A stretch of DNA of 64,000 nucleotides. It comes from UBA11710 sp049287025 (lineage in GTDB: Bacteria > Patescibacteriota > Patescibacteriia > Magasanikbacterales > UBA922). Where the stretch lies: the NCBI GenBank assembly GCA_049287025.1, contig JBAQFA010000051.1:99660-163659 (forward strand), read 5' to 3'. The notes under the pieces are model-generated. The model had not been told where the DNA came from. It saw only the letters and a program-made list of their open reading frames with translations, and did not search any database. Shown one piece after another: positions 1 through 7,698 of this stretch; positions within the stretch are counted from its first letter, which is position 1; the number at the start of each line of letters is the position of its first letter. The position numbers and the translations under genes were made by a program.

Positions 1-255
1 TTTCCTTCTATTCACACTATGTTGTCGTTTATTCTTTTGTTTTTGACAATTCTTAGTGGAATTGGTATCTTGGGAATAATAATATTTTTTATTATTTCTG
101 TAATTATTGCTACCGCGCGAGTGTATGTCGGAGTTCATTATCCTCGTGATATTATTGGGGGAATATTATTTGCATTATTTTTTTCTGTAATTGTTTTTTG
201 GTTATTAGAAAATGTTTCACAGCCGGTTTATCTTTGGTTGATAAAACTTATTTAA
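1..255 (+). CDS. PAP2-family membrane phosphatase (3' part only)
   Basis: The reading frame is open from the first base, so the gene begins upstream of the window. The first codons give FPSIHT, matching the PSxH motif of PAP2 phosphatases. About 35 residues later ARVYVGVHYPRD matches the third motif, with its catalytic His and Asp. Hydrophobic segments surround both. The family removes phosphate from lipids such as undecaprenyl diphosphate or phosphatidate at the membrane. The next gene, a sugar nucleotidyltransferase, starts 9 nt after the stop and suggests a role in envelope precursor metabolism. The substrate cannot be told from this fragment. Confidence 0.85.
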   Translation, partial: FPSIHTMLSFILLFLTILSGIGILGIIIFFIISVIIATARVYVGVHYPRDIIGGILFALFFSVIVFWLLENVSQPVYLWLIKLI

Positions 256-263
256 TATTATTT

Positions 264-968
264 ATGAAGGCAATAATTTTGGCCGGGGGGTTGGGTACAC
301 GTTTACGTCCATTGACCTTAGAGACGCCTAAACCACTTTTACCAATCAAAGGTATCCCGATGGCAGAACAGGCGATTTTGAATTTTAAAAAATATGGTAT
401 TACTGATATTGTTTTATCTATTGGTTATTTGGCCGATAAAATTAAAGAGTACTTTGGTAATGGTGAGAAGTGGGGAGTACAGATTGCTTACTGTGTAGAA
501 GATGAACCTTTGGGTACTGGTGGAGCAATCAAAAAGGCAACTGAAGGCATAAAAGAAACTTTTATAGCTATTAATGGTGACAATTTGGCAGACTTTAATT
601 GGGCGGAAATAATTTCTGTCCATAAAAAAAATCAAGCAAAAATTACTTTGGCACTTTTTCCAGTAGAAGACGTTACTCAATTTGGTATTGCTGAATTGGA
701 GGGAGACAAAATCAGGCGTTTTATAGAAAAGCCAAAAGTTGAGGAAGCGCCCTCAAATTTAAATAATGCCGGCGGTTATATAATTGAACCAGAAGCTCTG
801 GATATTTTGCCAACGGGGGTTTCTTCTATTGAACGTGATTGTTTTGAAAAACTTGCAAGTCAAGGTGTGGTGTATGCCTATCAGCACAATGGGCAGTGGT
901 ATCCAACTGATACTTTGGAAAAATATAAACTGGCGGATGAGAAGTTTGTGCCAGTCGTCATTTTTTAA
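264..968 (+). CDS. Sugar-phosphate nucleotidyltransferase (NTP_transferase family)
   Basis: This 234-residue protein starts MKAIILAGGLGTRLRPLT, the nucleotide-binding signature of GlmU/RmlA/ManC-type enzymes. KPLLPIKGIPM and a GDN metal-binding motif follow. The family transfers a nucleotidyl group to a sugar 1-phosphate to make an activated sugar for glycan synthesis. No left-handed beta-helix domain is present, so it is a stand-alone pyrophosphorylase and not a GlmU. The open frame extends to an ATG at 198, but the ATG at 264 places the signature at the N-terminus and avoids overlap with the PAP2 gene. The exact sugar (mannose, glucose, GlcNAc) is unknown. Confidence 0.85.
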   Translation: MKAIILAGGLGTRLRPLTLETPKPLLPIKGIPMAEQAILNFKKYGITDIVLSIGYLADKIKEYFGNGEKWGVQIAYCVEDEPLGTGGAIKKATEGIKETFIAINGDNLADFNWAEIISVHKKNQAKITLALFPVEDVTQFGIAELEGDKIRRFIEKPKVEEAPSNLNNAGGYIIEPEALDILPTGVSSIERDCFEKLASQGVVYAYQHNGQWYPTDTLEKYKLADEKFVPVVIF

Positions 969-996
969 ATTTTTAATTTCTAGTAACTAATCTCTA

Positions 997-1857
997 ATGA
1001 AATTTCCAATTTTTAATTTTCAATTTTATAAATTTGTTGGGATATTAACGTTGTTGTTTTTGTTGTTGTTTGGCAGTTATAAATGTTATCGTTATTTTCA
1101 TCCTAAATATATACCTTTACCACCCCGGCCGGAAGTTACTATTACTATTATACCAGGTTGGGATTTACGTGATGTAGCAGAATATTTAGTCGCACAAAAA
1201 TTGGCCAGCAGTACAGATGACGTTTACACCATTACTGGAGAGTCAGCGAAAAAATATAAAGTAAGTGATGACGCGGTTTATTTTGGACCGTCAGATGACT
1301 TACTTGAACAAAAACCATTTGGTTTGAGTATGGAAGGTTATTTGGCTCCAGAAACTATTCGAGTTTTTGCTGACGCTGATTTAGCAAGTATAATTGATAA
1401 ATTTTATTTTGCTAGAAAAGATCAATTAACTCCAAACATTTTAGAAGCAGTAAAAGTTTCTAAAAAAAGTTTGCATGAAATTTTAACCATGGCCAGTATT
1501 TTGGAACGTGAAGTTAGAAATTTAGAAGACAAGAAAAAAGTCGCTGATATTTTTTGGCGGAGATTAAAGATCAATTGGGCCTTGCAAGCTGATTCTACCG
1601 TACATTATGCTGTGGGTAAAGAGGGAAATGTATTTACTACAGCCGAAGATCGTCAAGTTGATTCATTATGGAATACTTATAAATATCCTGGACTGCCACC
1701 TAGTCCAATTTGTAATCCTGGGTTGGAATCAATTCAAGCTGCGCTTTATCCAGAAGCAAATAGTTATTGGTATTTTTTGACAGATAAAGATGGAACTGTA
1801 CATTATGCTAAGACGTTGGAGGAACAAAATAGTAATAAATATAAATATTTAAATTAA
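997..1857 (+). CDS. mltG: Endolytic murein transglycosylase MltG (YceG-like)
   Basis: This 286-residue protein has one N-terminal membrane helix (about residues 12-27) and a C-terminal YceG domain. The family cleaves nascent peptidoglycan strands and ends their elongation on the outer face of the membrane. The proposed catalytic Glu is E170 in ASILEREV. The late motif NTYKYPGLPPSPICNPG is typical of MltG. The first 13 residues are encoded by an AT-rich repeat of the aatttccaattt type, which also lies just upstream, so the annotated start reaches into repeat DNA. The protein is a little shorter than the E. coli enzyme. Confidence 0.9.
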   Translation: MKFPIFNFQFYKFVGILTLLFLLLFGSYKCYRYFHPKYIPLPPRPEVTITIIPGWDLRDVAEYLVAQKLASSTDDVYTITGESAKKYKVSDDAVYFGPSDDLLEQKPFGLSMEGYLAPETIRVFADADLASIIDKFYFARKDQLTPNILEAVKVSKKSLHEILTMASILEREVRNLEDKKKVADIFWRRLKINWALQADSTVHYAVGKEGNVFTTAEDRQVDSLWNTYKYPGLPPSPICNPGLESIQAALYPEANSYWYFLTDKDGTVHYAKTLEEQNSNKYKYLN

Positions 1858-1862
1858 TTTTT

Positions 1863-3368
1863 ATGTCAGATGAAAACAGAACAGGAGAACCACCCCGTTT
1901 TAAAATTGTTCCACCAGAACCATCTGTTGATGTTGTTGTAGTAGAAGAACCAGAAGGTGAAGAGGTAATGGAGTTACGAGAGAAGAGTCATAAAGTTGTG
2001 GCTGACATTACTAAGTGTCACGAGATTGTCGATTCTATAACAGTTGAAAATTTATTTGATCCGTCTTGTGTTCCAGAAAATATAAAAAAATTAGAATTGG
2101 TCAAACAGGTACAAGATGAGGTTCACCAGACTTTGGAAGAAAATAATGATAATTTTTTTTCTTGTAAAGCATATTTAGAAGTCCATGATGCTAAAGTTTT
2201 GTTGAGTGCTTTAGAATTGTATGAAAAAATTAAACAATTGTCATTAAAAAAAATTGGTCGCGAAAAACCAGATAGATTATCTGTTGAATATGATGTATGG
2301 TCGCTTTTAAATTCTAATGAGTTAAATTTGAAAGATTTACAATCTAGGCTAAATAATTTGTGTTATAGGAGTATAACCTCTAAGAATCCACATCCAGAGA
2401 TTATTAAGGGTGTGCCAGATATGACTGGAGATAAAAAAGTTGATTATAAAATTGCTTTTGATACAATAAAACCTTTGTTTGAAGTTTTGACAAGGGTTAG
2501 AGATATACAGTTACGTAATGGTTTGGTAGACAAAGACACTCAGCTAGATCCTCTAGGAGTGGTTTTGGCAAAAATTATGAGTTATGGTCATGACAATACC
2601 GAAGCTTTACATCTAGCTTTGAGTCATTATGATGATGTCTCAGAAGCAGGTAAGAGAGAAATATTATTTTGGCTTCAACCTTTATTTGGTGAACAAAAAG
2701 CAGAAGGTGAGTTGGAAGAACGAATTAGGGAATATAAAAAGACCGAAGCAATCGGTGAATTGATGGCTCAATTACCAAACGTAGAAGCATTGTCACAATT
2801 TATTTATCAACATGTAGATAAAATTGCCATTGAACACACAACTGAACAACATGATTATCATGATAAAGAATACTTACTAAAGGCAATTTTAGAGTTGATT
2901 AAAGCTAATACTTTTTCTTCTGATTTACAAAATATAGGAATGGAAGGGGCATATGAAGCTTATAAGGCACAAGTGCATGAAAGGATAGAAGCAAAATTAT
3001 CTGGCAGTATAAAAGAAATGAGACATCCTTTAACACGACATGTTGGAGATTTTAATTTGCGTGAAACAGTGTCAGGCGACATAAAAAAAGAAATGATAGA
3101 TGAGGCGGAATTTTTTGCTACAATGGGGCGTAATTATAATTTGGTCGAAGCTTTGGAAAAAGGTTGGATATCAACTATTTGGTATTTTCAACGTACTTTT
3201 AAACCAGAACAGACAATTACGGCGGTAATTAAAATTGAAGAAGTGGACACTATTGTAAATACAACAGGCAAAGAATTGTTAGAGTATGTTGAAAATCGTC
3301 CAAGAGGTGTAAAAGATGAAAAATTAGATAAAATTATTGAATATTTAAAAGAGCATGATGTGGTGTAA
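1863..3368 (+). CDS. Hypothetical soluble protein, mostly helical
   Basis: This 501-residue open frame starts 5 nt after mltG and ends 5 nt before queA, so it is probably cotranscribed with both. There is no signal peptide or membrane helix. The N-terminus is rich in Pro, Val and Glu, and the rest has the charged, Leu-rich composition of a helical protein. I recognise no domain or catalytic motif. Its AT-rich codon use matches its neighbours, so it looks native and not recently acquired. It is probably a lineage-specific cytoplasmic protein of unknown function. Confidence 0.75.
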   Translation: MSDENRTGEPPRFKIVPPEPSVDVVVVEEPEGEEVMELREKSHKVVADITKCHEIVDSITVENLFDPSCVPENIKKLELVKQVQDEVHQTLEENNDNFFSCKAYLEVHDAKVLLSALELYEKIKQLSLKKIGREKPDRLSVEYDVWSLLNSNELNLKDLQSRLNNLCYRSITSKNPHPEIIKGVPDMTGDKKVDYKIAFDTIKPLFEVLTRVRDIQLRNGLVDKDTQLDPLGVVLAKIMSYGHDNTEALHLALSHYDDVSEAGKREILFWLQPLFGEQKAEGELEERIREYKKTEAIGELMAQLPNVEALSQFIYQHVDKIAIEHTTEQHDYHDKEYLLKAILELIKANTFSSDLQNIGMEGAYEAYKAQVHERIEAKLSGSIKEMRHPLTRHVGDFNLRETVSGDIKKEMIDEAEFFATMGRNYNLVEALEKGWISTIWYFQRTFKPEQTITAVIKIEEVDTIVNTTGKELLEYVENRPRGVKDEKLDKIIEYLKEHDVV

Positions 3369-3373
3369 ATGTT

Positions 3374-4540
3374 ATGAACACATCAGACTTTGACTACAAT
3401 TTACCTTTAGAATTAATTGCACAAAAACCAGTAGAGCCACGAGATTATTCACGGTTGTTTGTGGTTGATAGAAAAGAAATAGGAAAAGATCCTTCGGCGA
3501 AGTTTACCCCGATGAATATCGGGGCTCAGGACAAGCATTTTTATGATATTATTGATTATCTAAAACCAGGTGATTTGATAGTTTGGAATAATTCCAAAGT
3601 TTTTAAAGCTAGATTATTTGGTGAATTAGAATCAACCAATAATCAAGAATTGTTTGAACATAAAAAAAAGATTGAAGTGTTTTTAGTTAGAGAAATGGAA
3701 AATAAAGGCGTATGGAAAGTTCTTGCTAAACCCGGTCGGCATGTGAGAGTGGGTATGAGAATTAGATTTTCAGAAGACTTTTATTGTGATGCTATGATTA
3801 AAGATCCAGAAGGAACTATTCTAGTGCAATTTCCATATGATGCCGAGACAGTTATGAAGAAGGCGAATAAATATGGTCATATTCCAGTACCGCCATATGT
3901 AAAAGACGAACCAGATCAAATTGAAACTTACCAAACTGTTTATGCCAAAGACGAAGGGTCGGTCGCAGCACCAACAGCTGGTTTTCATTTTACCAAAGAA
4001 CTAATTGAAAAGATAAAAGCCAAAGGCGTGGAGTTTGCTGAGGTGACTTTGCATGTTGGACTTGGAACTTTTTTACCAGTGAAATCAGAAAGAGTAGAAG
4101 ATCACACTATGCATAGCGAGTGGATAGAATTGTCACAAGAAAATGCAGATAAGATTAATAAAGCCAAAGCTGAAGGTAGACGGGTGGTGGCGGTTGGTAC
4201 TACGACTGTAAGAACTTTGGAAGGTGTGGCGCAAAAGTTTCTCCCCCTACCAGGGGGAGTTAGAGGGGGTCTGCAACCAGAAGGACCCCACCCAACCTCC
4301 CCTTATAGGGGAGGAGCTGTTCATGCCTACAAAGGAGATATTAATATTTTCATCACCCCAGGTTTTGAATTTAAAGTTGTTGACGCAATGATTACTAATT
4401 TTCATTTACCAAAGTCTACCCTACTTATGTTAGTGAGTGCGTTTATTGGTGATCGGGAAAAGACTTTGGAAATATATAATCAAGCTGTGGCAGAAAAATA
4501 TCGATTCTTTAGTTTTGGGGATGCAATGTTTATACATTAG
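3374..4540 (+). CDS. queA: S-adenosylmethionine:tRNA ribosyltransferase-isomerase QueA, with two insertions
   Basis: QueA moves the ribosyl group of SAM onto preQ1 in tRNA and forms epoxyqueuosine. Family signatures are clear: DFDYNLPLELIAQKP at the start, GDLIVWNNSKV, APTAGFHFT, HVGLGTFLPV and ITNFHLPKSTLLMLV near the end. At 388 residues it is about 40 longer than usual. The extra length comes from two in-frame inserts. One is near residues 38-55 (two hairpins, 3492-3524). The other is near residues 288-314 (paired C-rich/G-rich palindromes, 4241-4314). Both resemble dispersed intergenic repeats. All core motifs are intact, so the enzyme is probably active. It acts with Tgt and YhhQ further along the window. 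Confidence 0.95.
   Translation: MNTSDFDYNLPLELIAQKPVEPRDYSRLFVVDRKEIGKDPSAKFTPMNIGAQDKHFYDIIDYLKPGDLIVWNNSKVFKARLFGELESTNNQELFEHKKKIEVFLVREMENKGVWKVLAKPGRHVRVGMRIRFSEDFYCDAMIKDPEGTILVQFPYDAETVMKKANKYGHIPVPPYVKDEPDQIETYQTVYAKDEGSVAAPTAGFHFTKELIEKIKAKGVEFAEVTLHVGLGTFLPVKSERVEDHTMHSEWIELSQENADKINKAKAEGRRVVAVGTTTVRTLEGVAQKFLPLPGGVRGGLQPEGPHPTSPYRGGAVHAYKGDINIFITPGFEFKVVDAMITNFHLPKSTLLMLVSAFIGDREKTLEIYNQAVAEKYRFFSFGDAMFIH
4241..4314 (+). repeat. Palindromic repeat element inside queA
   Basis: Two perfect 8-bp-stem palindromes lie here: CTCCCCCT/AGGGGGAG at 4241-4259 and CCTCCCCT/AGGGGAGG at 4296-4314. They are joined by G-rich and C-rich sequence. The base composition is far from that of queA. 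The length keeps the frame open, adding Pro/Gly-rich residues between conserved QueA blocks. A second, smaller hairpin pair sits at 3492-3524 in the same gene. Confidence 0.75.
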
Positions 4541-4570
4541 ACAGTCTCCAGCAAACAGTAGACATTATTT

Positions 4571-5065
4571 ATGAAAAAAGAGTTTGAAGAAAAATTTAAA
4601 AAGACTCTAGAATTTTTGGAAGATTCCAAAATAGAAAGTCCAAATAAGCCTGCTCTTCCCCATGTAAAAAGAGTCGGAGAATTTTTGTATAAAAAAGGTT
4701 TCAGTGATGAGGTTGTTAATGCTGGCTTACTGCATGATTCTTTGGAATGGTCAGAGACTGGAGAAGATGATATTGAAAAGAAGTTTGGCAAGAGAATTTT
4801 GGAAATTGTAAAAGCCAATTCTAAAGATAGATCTATAGATGGTACAATGAACCGAGCAGTAGACATGATGGAAAGATGTAAAAAATTTGGTGATGATGCT
4901 TTGGCAGTCAAAGTGGCTGATGTGTTGGATAGCTGTAATTATTATTTTGTACAAAAAAAGGAGAAAGAATTGATAACTTATAGAAAATTTGCAAAATTGT
5001 TATTAGAAAATTTGTCTGATAATTTAAAAAAGATTTTTTTGGAAGATTTAAAGATAGTTGAATAA
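4571..5065 (+). CDS. HD-domain protein, RelA/SpoT hydrolase-like
   Basis: This 164-residue protein carries the HD metal-binding pattern: an early His (PHVKRV), AGLLHDSLEW with the HD pair, and a late Asp (KVADVLDSCN). This resembles the hydrolase half of (p)ppGpp metabolic enzymes and small alarmone hydrolases. There is no synthetase domain. It would be a cytoplasmic metal-dependent phosphohydrolase, possibly for nucleotides or alarmones. It follows queA by 30 nt on the same strand. The substrate is inferred from family likeness only. Confidence 0.7.
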   Translation: MKKEFEEKFKKTLEFLEDSKIESPNKPALPHVKRVGEFLYKKGFSDEVVNAGLLHDSLEWSETGEDDIEKKFGKRILEIVKANSKDRSIDGTMNRAVDMMERCKKFGDDALAVKVADVLDSCNYYFVQKKEKELITYRKFAKLLLENLSDNLKKIFLEDLKIVE

Positions 5066-5077
5066 AAAAGTAGTGTA

Positions 5078-5107
5078 TTTACAAAAGTTTAATTTGTGTT
5101 ATATTAT
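5078..5107 (+). promoter_or_regulatory. Sigma-70-type promoter
   Basis: TTTACA and TATTAT are separated by 18 nt, starting 13 nt after the HD gene stops. It would drive the hypothetical gene at 5149. Confidence 0.5.
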
Positions 5108-5148
5108 CTATATTAGCATAATAAGACTAAGAAAATAATTTAAAAAAT

Positions 5149-5640
5149 ATGTGTAGTCGAGAAGTAGACTTAAGTTTTGGAGAATTGGCTAGAAAAATAA
5201 AGTATGGGCCAAGACCTAGTACGGAAAAAATAGAACAAGATTTTTTTGGGGAAGGAAAAGAGCTTCCCCAGTCTTTTTTGGATAAAGTGACAGATTTTTT
5301 AATTAGAGAGGATCACTACTCGCCTAGACCAGGACACCACAGAGTCTTCGATTCCATTTTTATGTTAGAAGGTCATAAAATTTTGGTTCACTATATATTG
5401 AGAGAACGTTTTGACCATAAGAATCAAACAGATGATTTGTTAACACATGATGGTATGGGCTATATTAGGATAGGAGAAGGAGAATTGCATAATAGTATGA
5501 TAGAAATTGATGATAAAAATCCAGAAGTGGGAGAAAGAGAGACGCTGGGTCTAACCGATGATAATTTGGTTAAATTAATTAGGAAAGAGATGATCACTTA
5601 TCTACGTAGTCTTGGAGAATTAGCTTTTAAAGAAAAATAA
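5149..5640 (+). CDS. Hypothetical cytoplasmic protein
   Basis: This 163-residue protein has no signal peptide or membrane segment. It is rich in His and Asp in its middle part (REDHYSPRPGHHRVFDS, then THDGMGYIRIGEGEL), which could bind metal, but I recognise no family. It has its own likely promoter upstream and a hairpin terminator right after the stop, so it seems to be a monocistronic unit. The start ATG at 5149 is the first in frame. Function unknown. Confidence 0.65.
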   Translation: MCSREVDLSFGELARKIKYGPRPSTEKIEQDFFGEGKELPQSFLDKVTDFLIREDHYSPRPGHHRVFDSIFMLEGHKILVHYILRERFDHKNQTDDLLTHDGMGYIRIGEGELHNSMIEIDDKNPEVGERETLGLTDDNLVKLIRKEMITYLRSLGELAFKEK

Positions 5641-5644
5641 AAAA

Positions 5645-5666
5645 TCGGGGTATGAACCTCGGTTTT
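5645..5666 (+). terminator. Intrinsic terminator
   Basis: CGGGGT and ACCTCG form a 6-bp stem (one G-U pair) with loop ATGA, followed by a short T run. It sits just after the hypothetical gene that ends at 5640. Confidence 0.7.
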
Positions 5667-5670
5667 TAGT

Positions 5671-5699
5671 TTGACAAAACACGAAAAATGTGCTATAAT
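5671..5699 (+). promoter_or_regulatory. Consensus sigma-70 promoter
   Basis: TTGACA and TATAAT, both perfect, are 17 nt apart. It would give a leader of about 47 nt for the secreted calcium-repeat protein at 5753. Confidence 0.85.
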
Positions 5700-5752
5700 A
5701 TCTCTAGTTTTTAAATAAAATTGGCTAAATAAAGCCAAATAATTAGAAAAAT

Positions 5753-6358
5753 ATGAAAGAAGGACCATGGTTTAAAACGGCGGCTAAATTTGTCATACCA
5801 TTGGTTGGATTAGGAATGGCAAGCCCAAATGCTGAAGGAAGAGAGCTTAAGTTTGAAAAAAATAAAGCTTCATATGCTATTGACCCCGATGGTGATGGTG
5901 TACCATCTGTACGTGAGGACTCAGAGGGTCGACTGGTTAGAGGTGATAATTGTCCAAAAAAGCCCAATCCTGACCAATCGGATGCTGATTATGATGGTGT
6001 TGGAAATGCATGTGACAATTGCCCTGAGGAAAGAAATCGAAGGGAGAATCCTGGTGAGAGTAAAAGATACCGGGTGGGAGGGGATGGTTCTATCATTGGT
6101 GATCCTTATGAAATATTTGAGAAAGCTAAACAGCCAGATAAAGATGGTGACGGTATCGGCGATGAATGTGATTTTGATGGCAATGATGTGGATGGTGATG
6201 GCATTATTAATGGCGCTGATAATTGTCCACATAATCCGAACAAGGGTCAATCAAATTTGGACCACGATGGTCTTGGTGATGCATGTGATGACGATGCTGA
6301 TGGGGATGAAATTTCTAAAAAGAATGATAGAAATGACTTAGATCCAAATAAATTTTAA
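5753..6358 (+). CDS. Secreted thrombospondin type 3 repeat protein
   Basis: The 201-residue protein begins with a short hydrophobic signal-like segment (about residues 12-26, ending near SPNAEG). It then carries several DxDxDG repeats with paired cysteines, such as DNCPKKPNPDQSDADYDG and DNCPHNPNKGQSNLDHDG. These are thrombospondin type 3 repeats, which bind calcium and form rigid extracellular structures. It is expected to be exported and calcium-stabilised, perhaps as a surface or adhesion component. Consensus promoter upstream; the next small gene starts 35 nt on. Two other frames are also open here, but composition and the repeats support this one. Confidence 0.85.
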   Translation: MKEGPWFKTAAKFVIPLVGLGMASPNAEGRELKFEKNKASYAIDPDGDGVPSVREDSEGRLVRGDNCPKKPNPDQSDADYDGVGNACDNCPEERNRRENPGESKRYRVGGDGSIIGDPYEIFEKAKQPDKDGDGIGDECDFDGNDVDGDGIINGADNCPHNPNKGQSNLDHDGLGDACDDDADGDEISKKNDRNDLDPNKF

Positions 6359-6393
6359 AATTATTTTATATTAATTCAGTCAATTATAAAAAT

Positions 6394-6816
6394 ATGGGAA
6401 ATCCTACACAAGAAGGAATAAATCCAAGTGCTCGAGAAGTTGAAGGAGCTTTTTTTGGGACAGATTCTCGTGGAAAAAAATATCAACCTTTAGAAACTGA
6501 TGAGGAAATTTTCGTTAGAGAAAGAGCAAAAAAAGTAAGTAGATTGAAAGAATTGTTAAGATATTGGAATAATGGAATTGATGATTTTGATATCACTACA
6601 CGTCCGGTAATTGATGACGACGTAGAAAAACTTGTATCTGGTGGATATCCTATGGCGGTAGCGGAAACTGCTGAATGTTTAAGATTTTTAAAACACGATT
6701 GTGGTATGAGTGAAAATGATGTCAAAAATTCACTTGTAGGTGTGACTCCTATTAATTCCAATTGGTTTGACAGAGACTTAGAAAAACACATTTTAGAAGT
6801 GTACAGAGAAATTTAA
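6394..6816 (+). CDS. Hypothetical small protein
   Basis: This 140-residue protein follows the calcium-repeat gene by 35 nt and is closed by a strong terminator. It has no signal or membrane segment and no motif that I recognise. The N-terminus (GINPSAREVEGAFFGTD) is followed by charged helical stretches and one CGMS segment. It is probably cotranscribed with the secreted protein before it, but nothing here shows a functional link. Confidence 0.65.
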   Translation: MGNPTQEGINPSAREVEGAFFGTDSRGKKYQPLETDEEIFVRERAKKVSRLKELLRYWNNGIDDFDITTRPVIDDDVEKLVSGGYPMAVAETAECLRFLKHDCGMSENDVKNSLVGVTPINSNWFDRDLEKHILEVYREI

Positions 6817-6823
6817 ATAAAAT

Positions 6824-6847
6824 CCGAGGTTCATACCTCGGTTTTTT
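6824..6847 (+). terminator. Intrinsic terminator
   Basis: A perfect 7-bp stem CCGAGGT/ACCTCGG with loop TCAT is followed by six T. It ends the plus-strand unit and faces the end of yhhQ on the other strand. Confidence 0.85.
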
Positions 6848-6876
6848 GTTTTATTGTGTTACTCTGTTGTTCTGTT

Positions 6877-7548
6877 CTAAGTGTTCAAATGTAATGGATT
6901 AAAATTTGTATCCTTATCAAAAAAATCTTCATTTTCTTTTTTCTTTAGGAAATTGACCACACGGTAGGTGAGAGGTAAGAAAATAATTTCAATCCCAACT
7001 TTGAAAATGTAGTTTGATATCCAAATAATCCAAATCAAGTCCCAAGGCAAGACTCCTGCAAAGGCGATGAGTAAAAATATAGTAGTGTCAAAGAATTCAC
7101 CAACCAATGTGGAACCTATGGCACGGAGCCAAAAATATTTACCAGCGGTTTTTACTTTTAATTTTGCCAAAATATAACTATTTAAAAATTCACCAATTAA
7201 ATAAGCACATAAACTTCCCAATACTATTCTAGGTACGACACCAAGGATTGCATCATAGGCGCCTTGGTTACCCCAATCCATGGCAGGAGGAAGAATACCT
7301 ACAACAAAAAAAGTGAAGACCATTAATAAATTCATGATAAAGCCAGTCCAGATAACTCGTCTGGAGTTGGCATAGCCATAGACCTCTGTAAGAACATCAC
7401 CAAATATATAGGCTAGAGGAAAAAGAATTGTGCCACCATCAAAACTAAACCAGCCGAGTGATAAAATTTTACTACTGGCGATGTTAGATAGGATTAGGAC
7501 GACTGAGAATAATGTGGTGATGAAGGCGAGGTATTTGTATTGTTTCAT
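6877..7548 (-). CDS. yhhQ: Queuosine precursor transporter YhhQ
   Basis: This 223-residue integral membrane protein has about six hydrophobic segments and the pattern of the YhhQ (Vut_1, COG1738) family: LSNIASSKIL near the start, FPLAYIFGDVLTEVYGY, and RAIGSTLVGEFFDTTIF later. Family members import the 7-deazaguanine precursors preQ0 or preQ1. With tgt next door on the same strand and queA 3 kb away, the cell could scavenge preQ1 and insert it into tRNA without making it. Its own consensus promoter and a structured leader lie upstream. Confidence 0.92.
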   Translation of the reverse strand: MKQYKYLAFITTLFSVVLILSNIASSKILSLGWFSFDGGTILFPLAYIFGDVLTEVYGYANSRRVIWTGFIMNLLMVFTFFVVGILPPAMDWGNQGAYDAILGVVPRIVLGSLCAYLIGEFLNSYILAKLKVKTAGKYFWLRAIGSTLVGEFFDTTIFLLIAFAGVLPWDLIWIIWISNYIFKVGIEIIFLPLTYRVVNFLKKKENEDFFDKDTNFNPLHLNT

Positions 7549-7604
7549 AAATTTTAACTATCCAGATATCCGGATAATCCAGATTTACGGATAAATTAAT
7601 GAAT

Positions 7605-7660
7605 AAAAAAAAGATGAGCACCGAGCCATCTAATGTCACCTTGATGGGGTAATAAATTAT
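7605..7660 (-). promoter_or_regulatory. Candidate riboswitch or attenuator leader of yhhQ
   Basis: Read on the minus strand from the predicted transcription start (about 7660), the leader has CCATC pairing with GATGG across a 12-nt loop. AAGGTGA in that loop can pair with TCATCTT further downstream (one G-U pair), giving an H-type pseudoknot. The alternative pairing AGATGG/TCATCT followed by eight T is an intrinsic terminator (7605-7631). The two folds exclude each other, as in a riboswitch expression platform. preQ1 riboswitches are H-type pseudoknots and often control this transporter family, but I do not see the A-rich tail of class I. The ligand is inferred from context. Confidence 0.55.
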
Positions 7661-7666
7661 GGAAGT

Positions 7667-7695
7667 ATTATATGGAAAAAAATTTATTTTGTCAA
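7667..7695 (-). promoter_or_regulatory. Consensus promoter for yhhQ
   Basis: On the minus strand, TTGACA (7690-7695) and TATAAT (7667-7672) are both perfect, with a 17-nt spacer. The -35 lies just past the tgt stop codon (7699), so yhhQ is transcribed separately from tgt. Confidence 0.85.
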
Positions 7696-7698
7696 TAA

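Noticed and set aside
4537..4911. Minus-strand frame opposite the HD gene
   Set aside because: Shadow frame with Ser-rich, low-complexity translation; the sense strand encodes a recognisable HD domain.
5829..6341. Alternative frame of 170 codons over the calcium-repeat gene
   Set aside because: It is the +1 shadow of GATGGTGAT-type repeats and gives Met/Ile/Val-rich nonsense; the thrombospondin frame has signal peptide and cysteine pattern.
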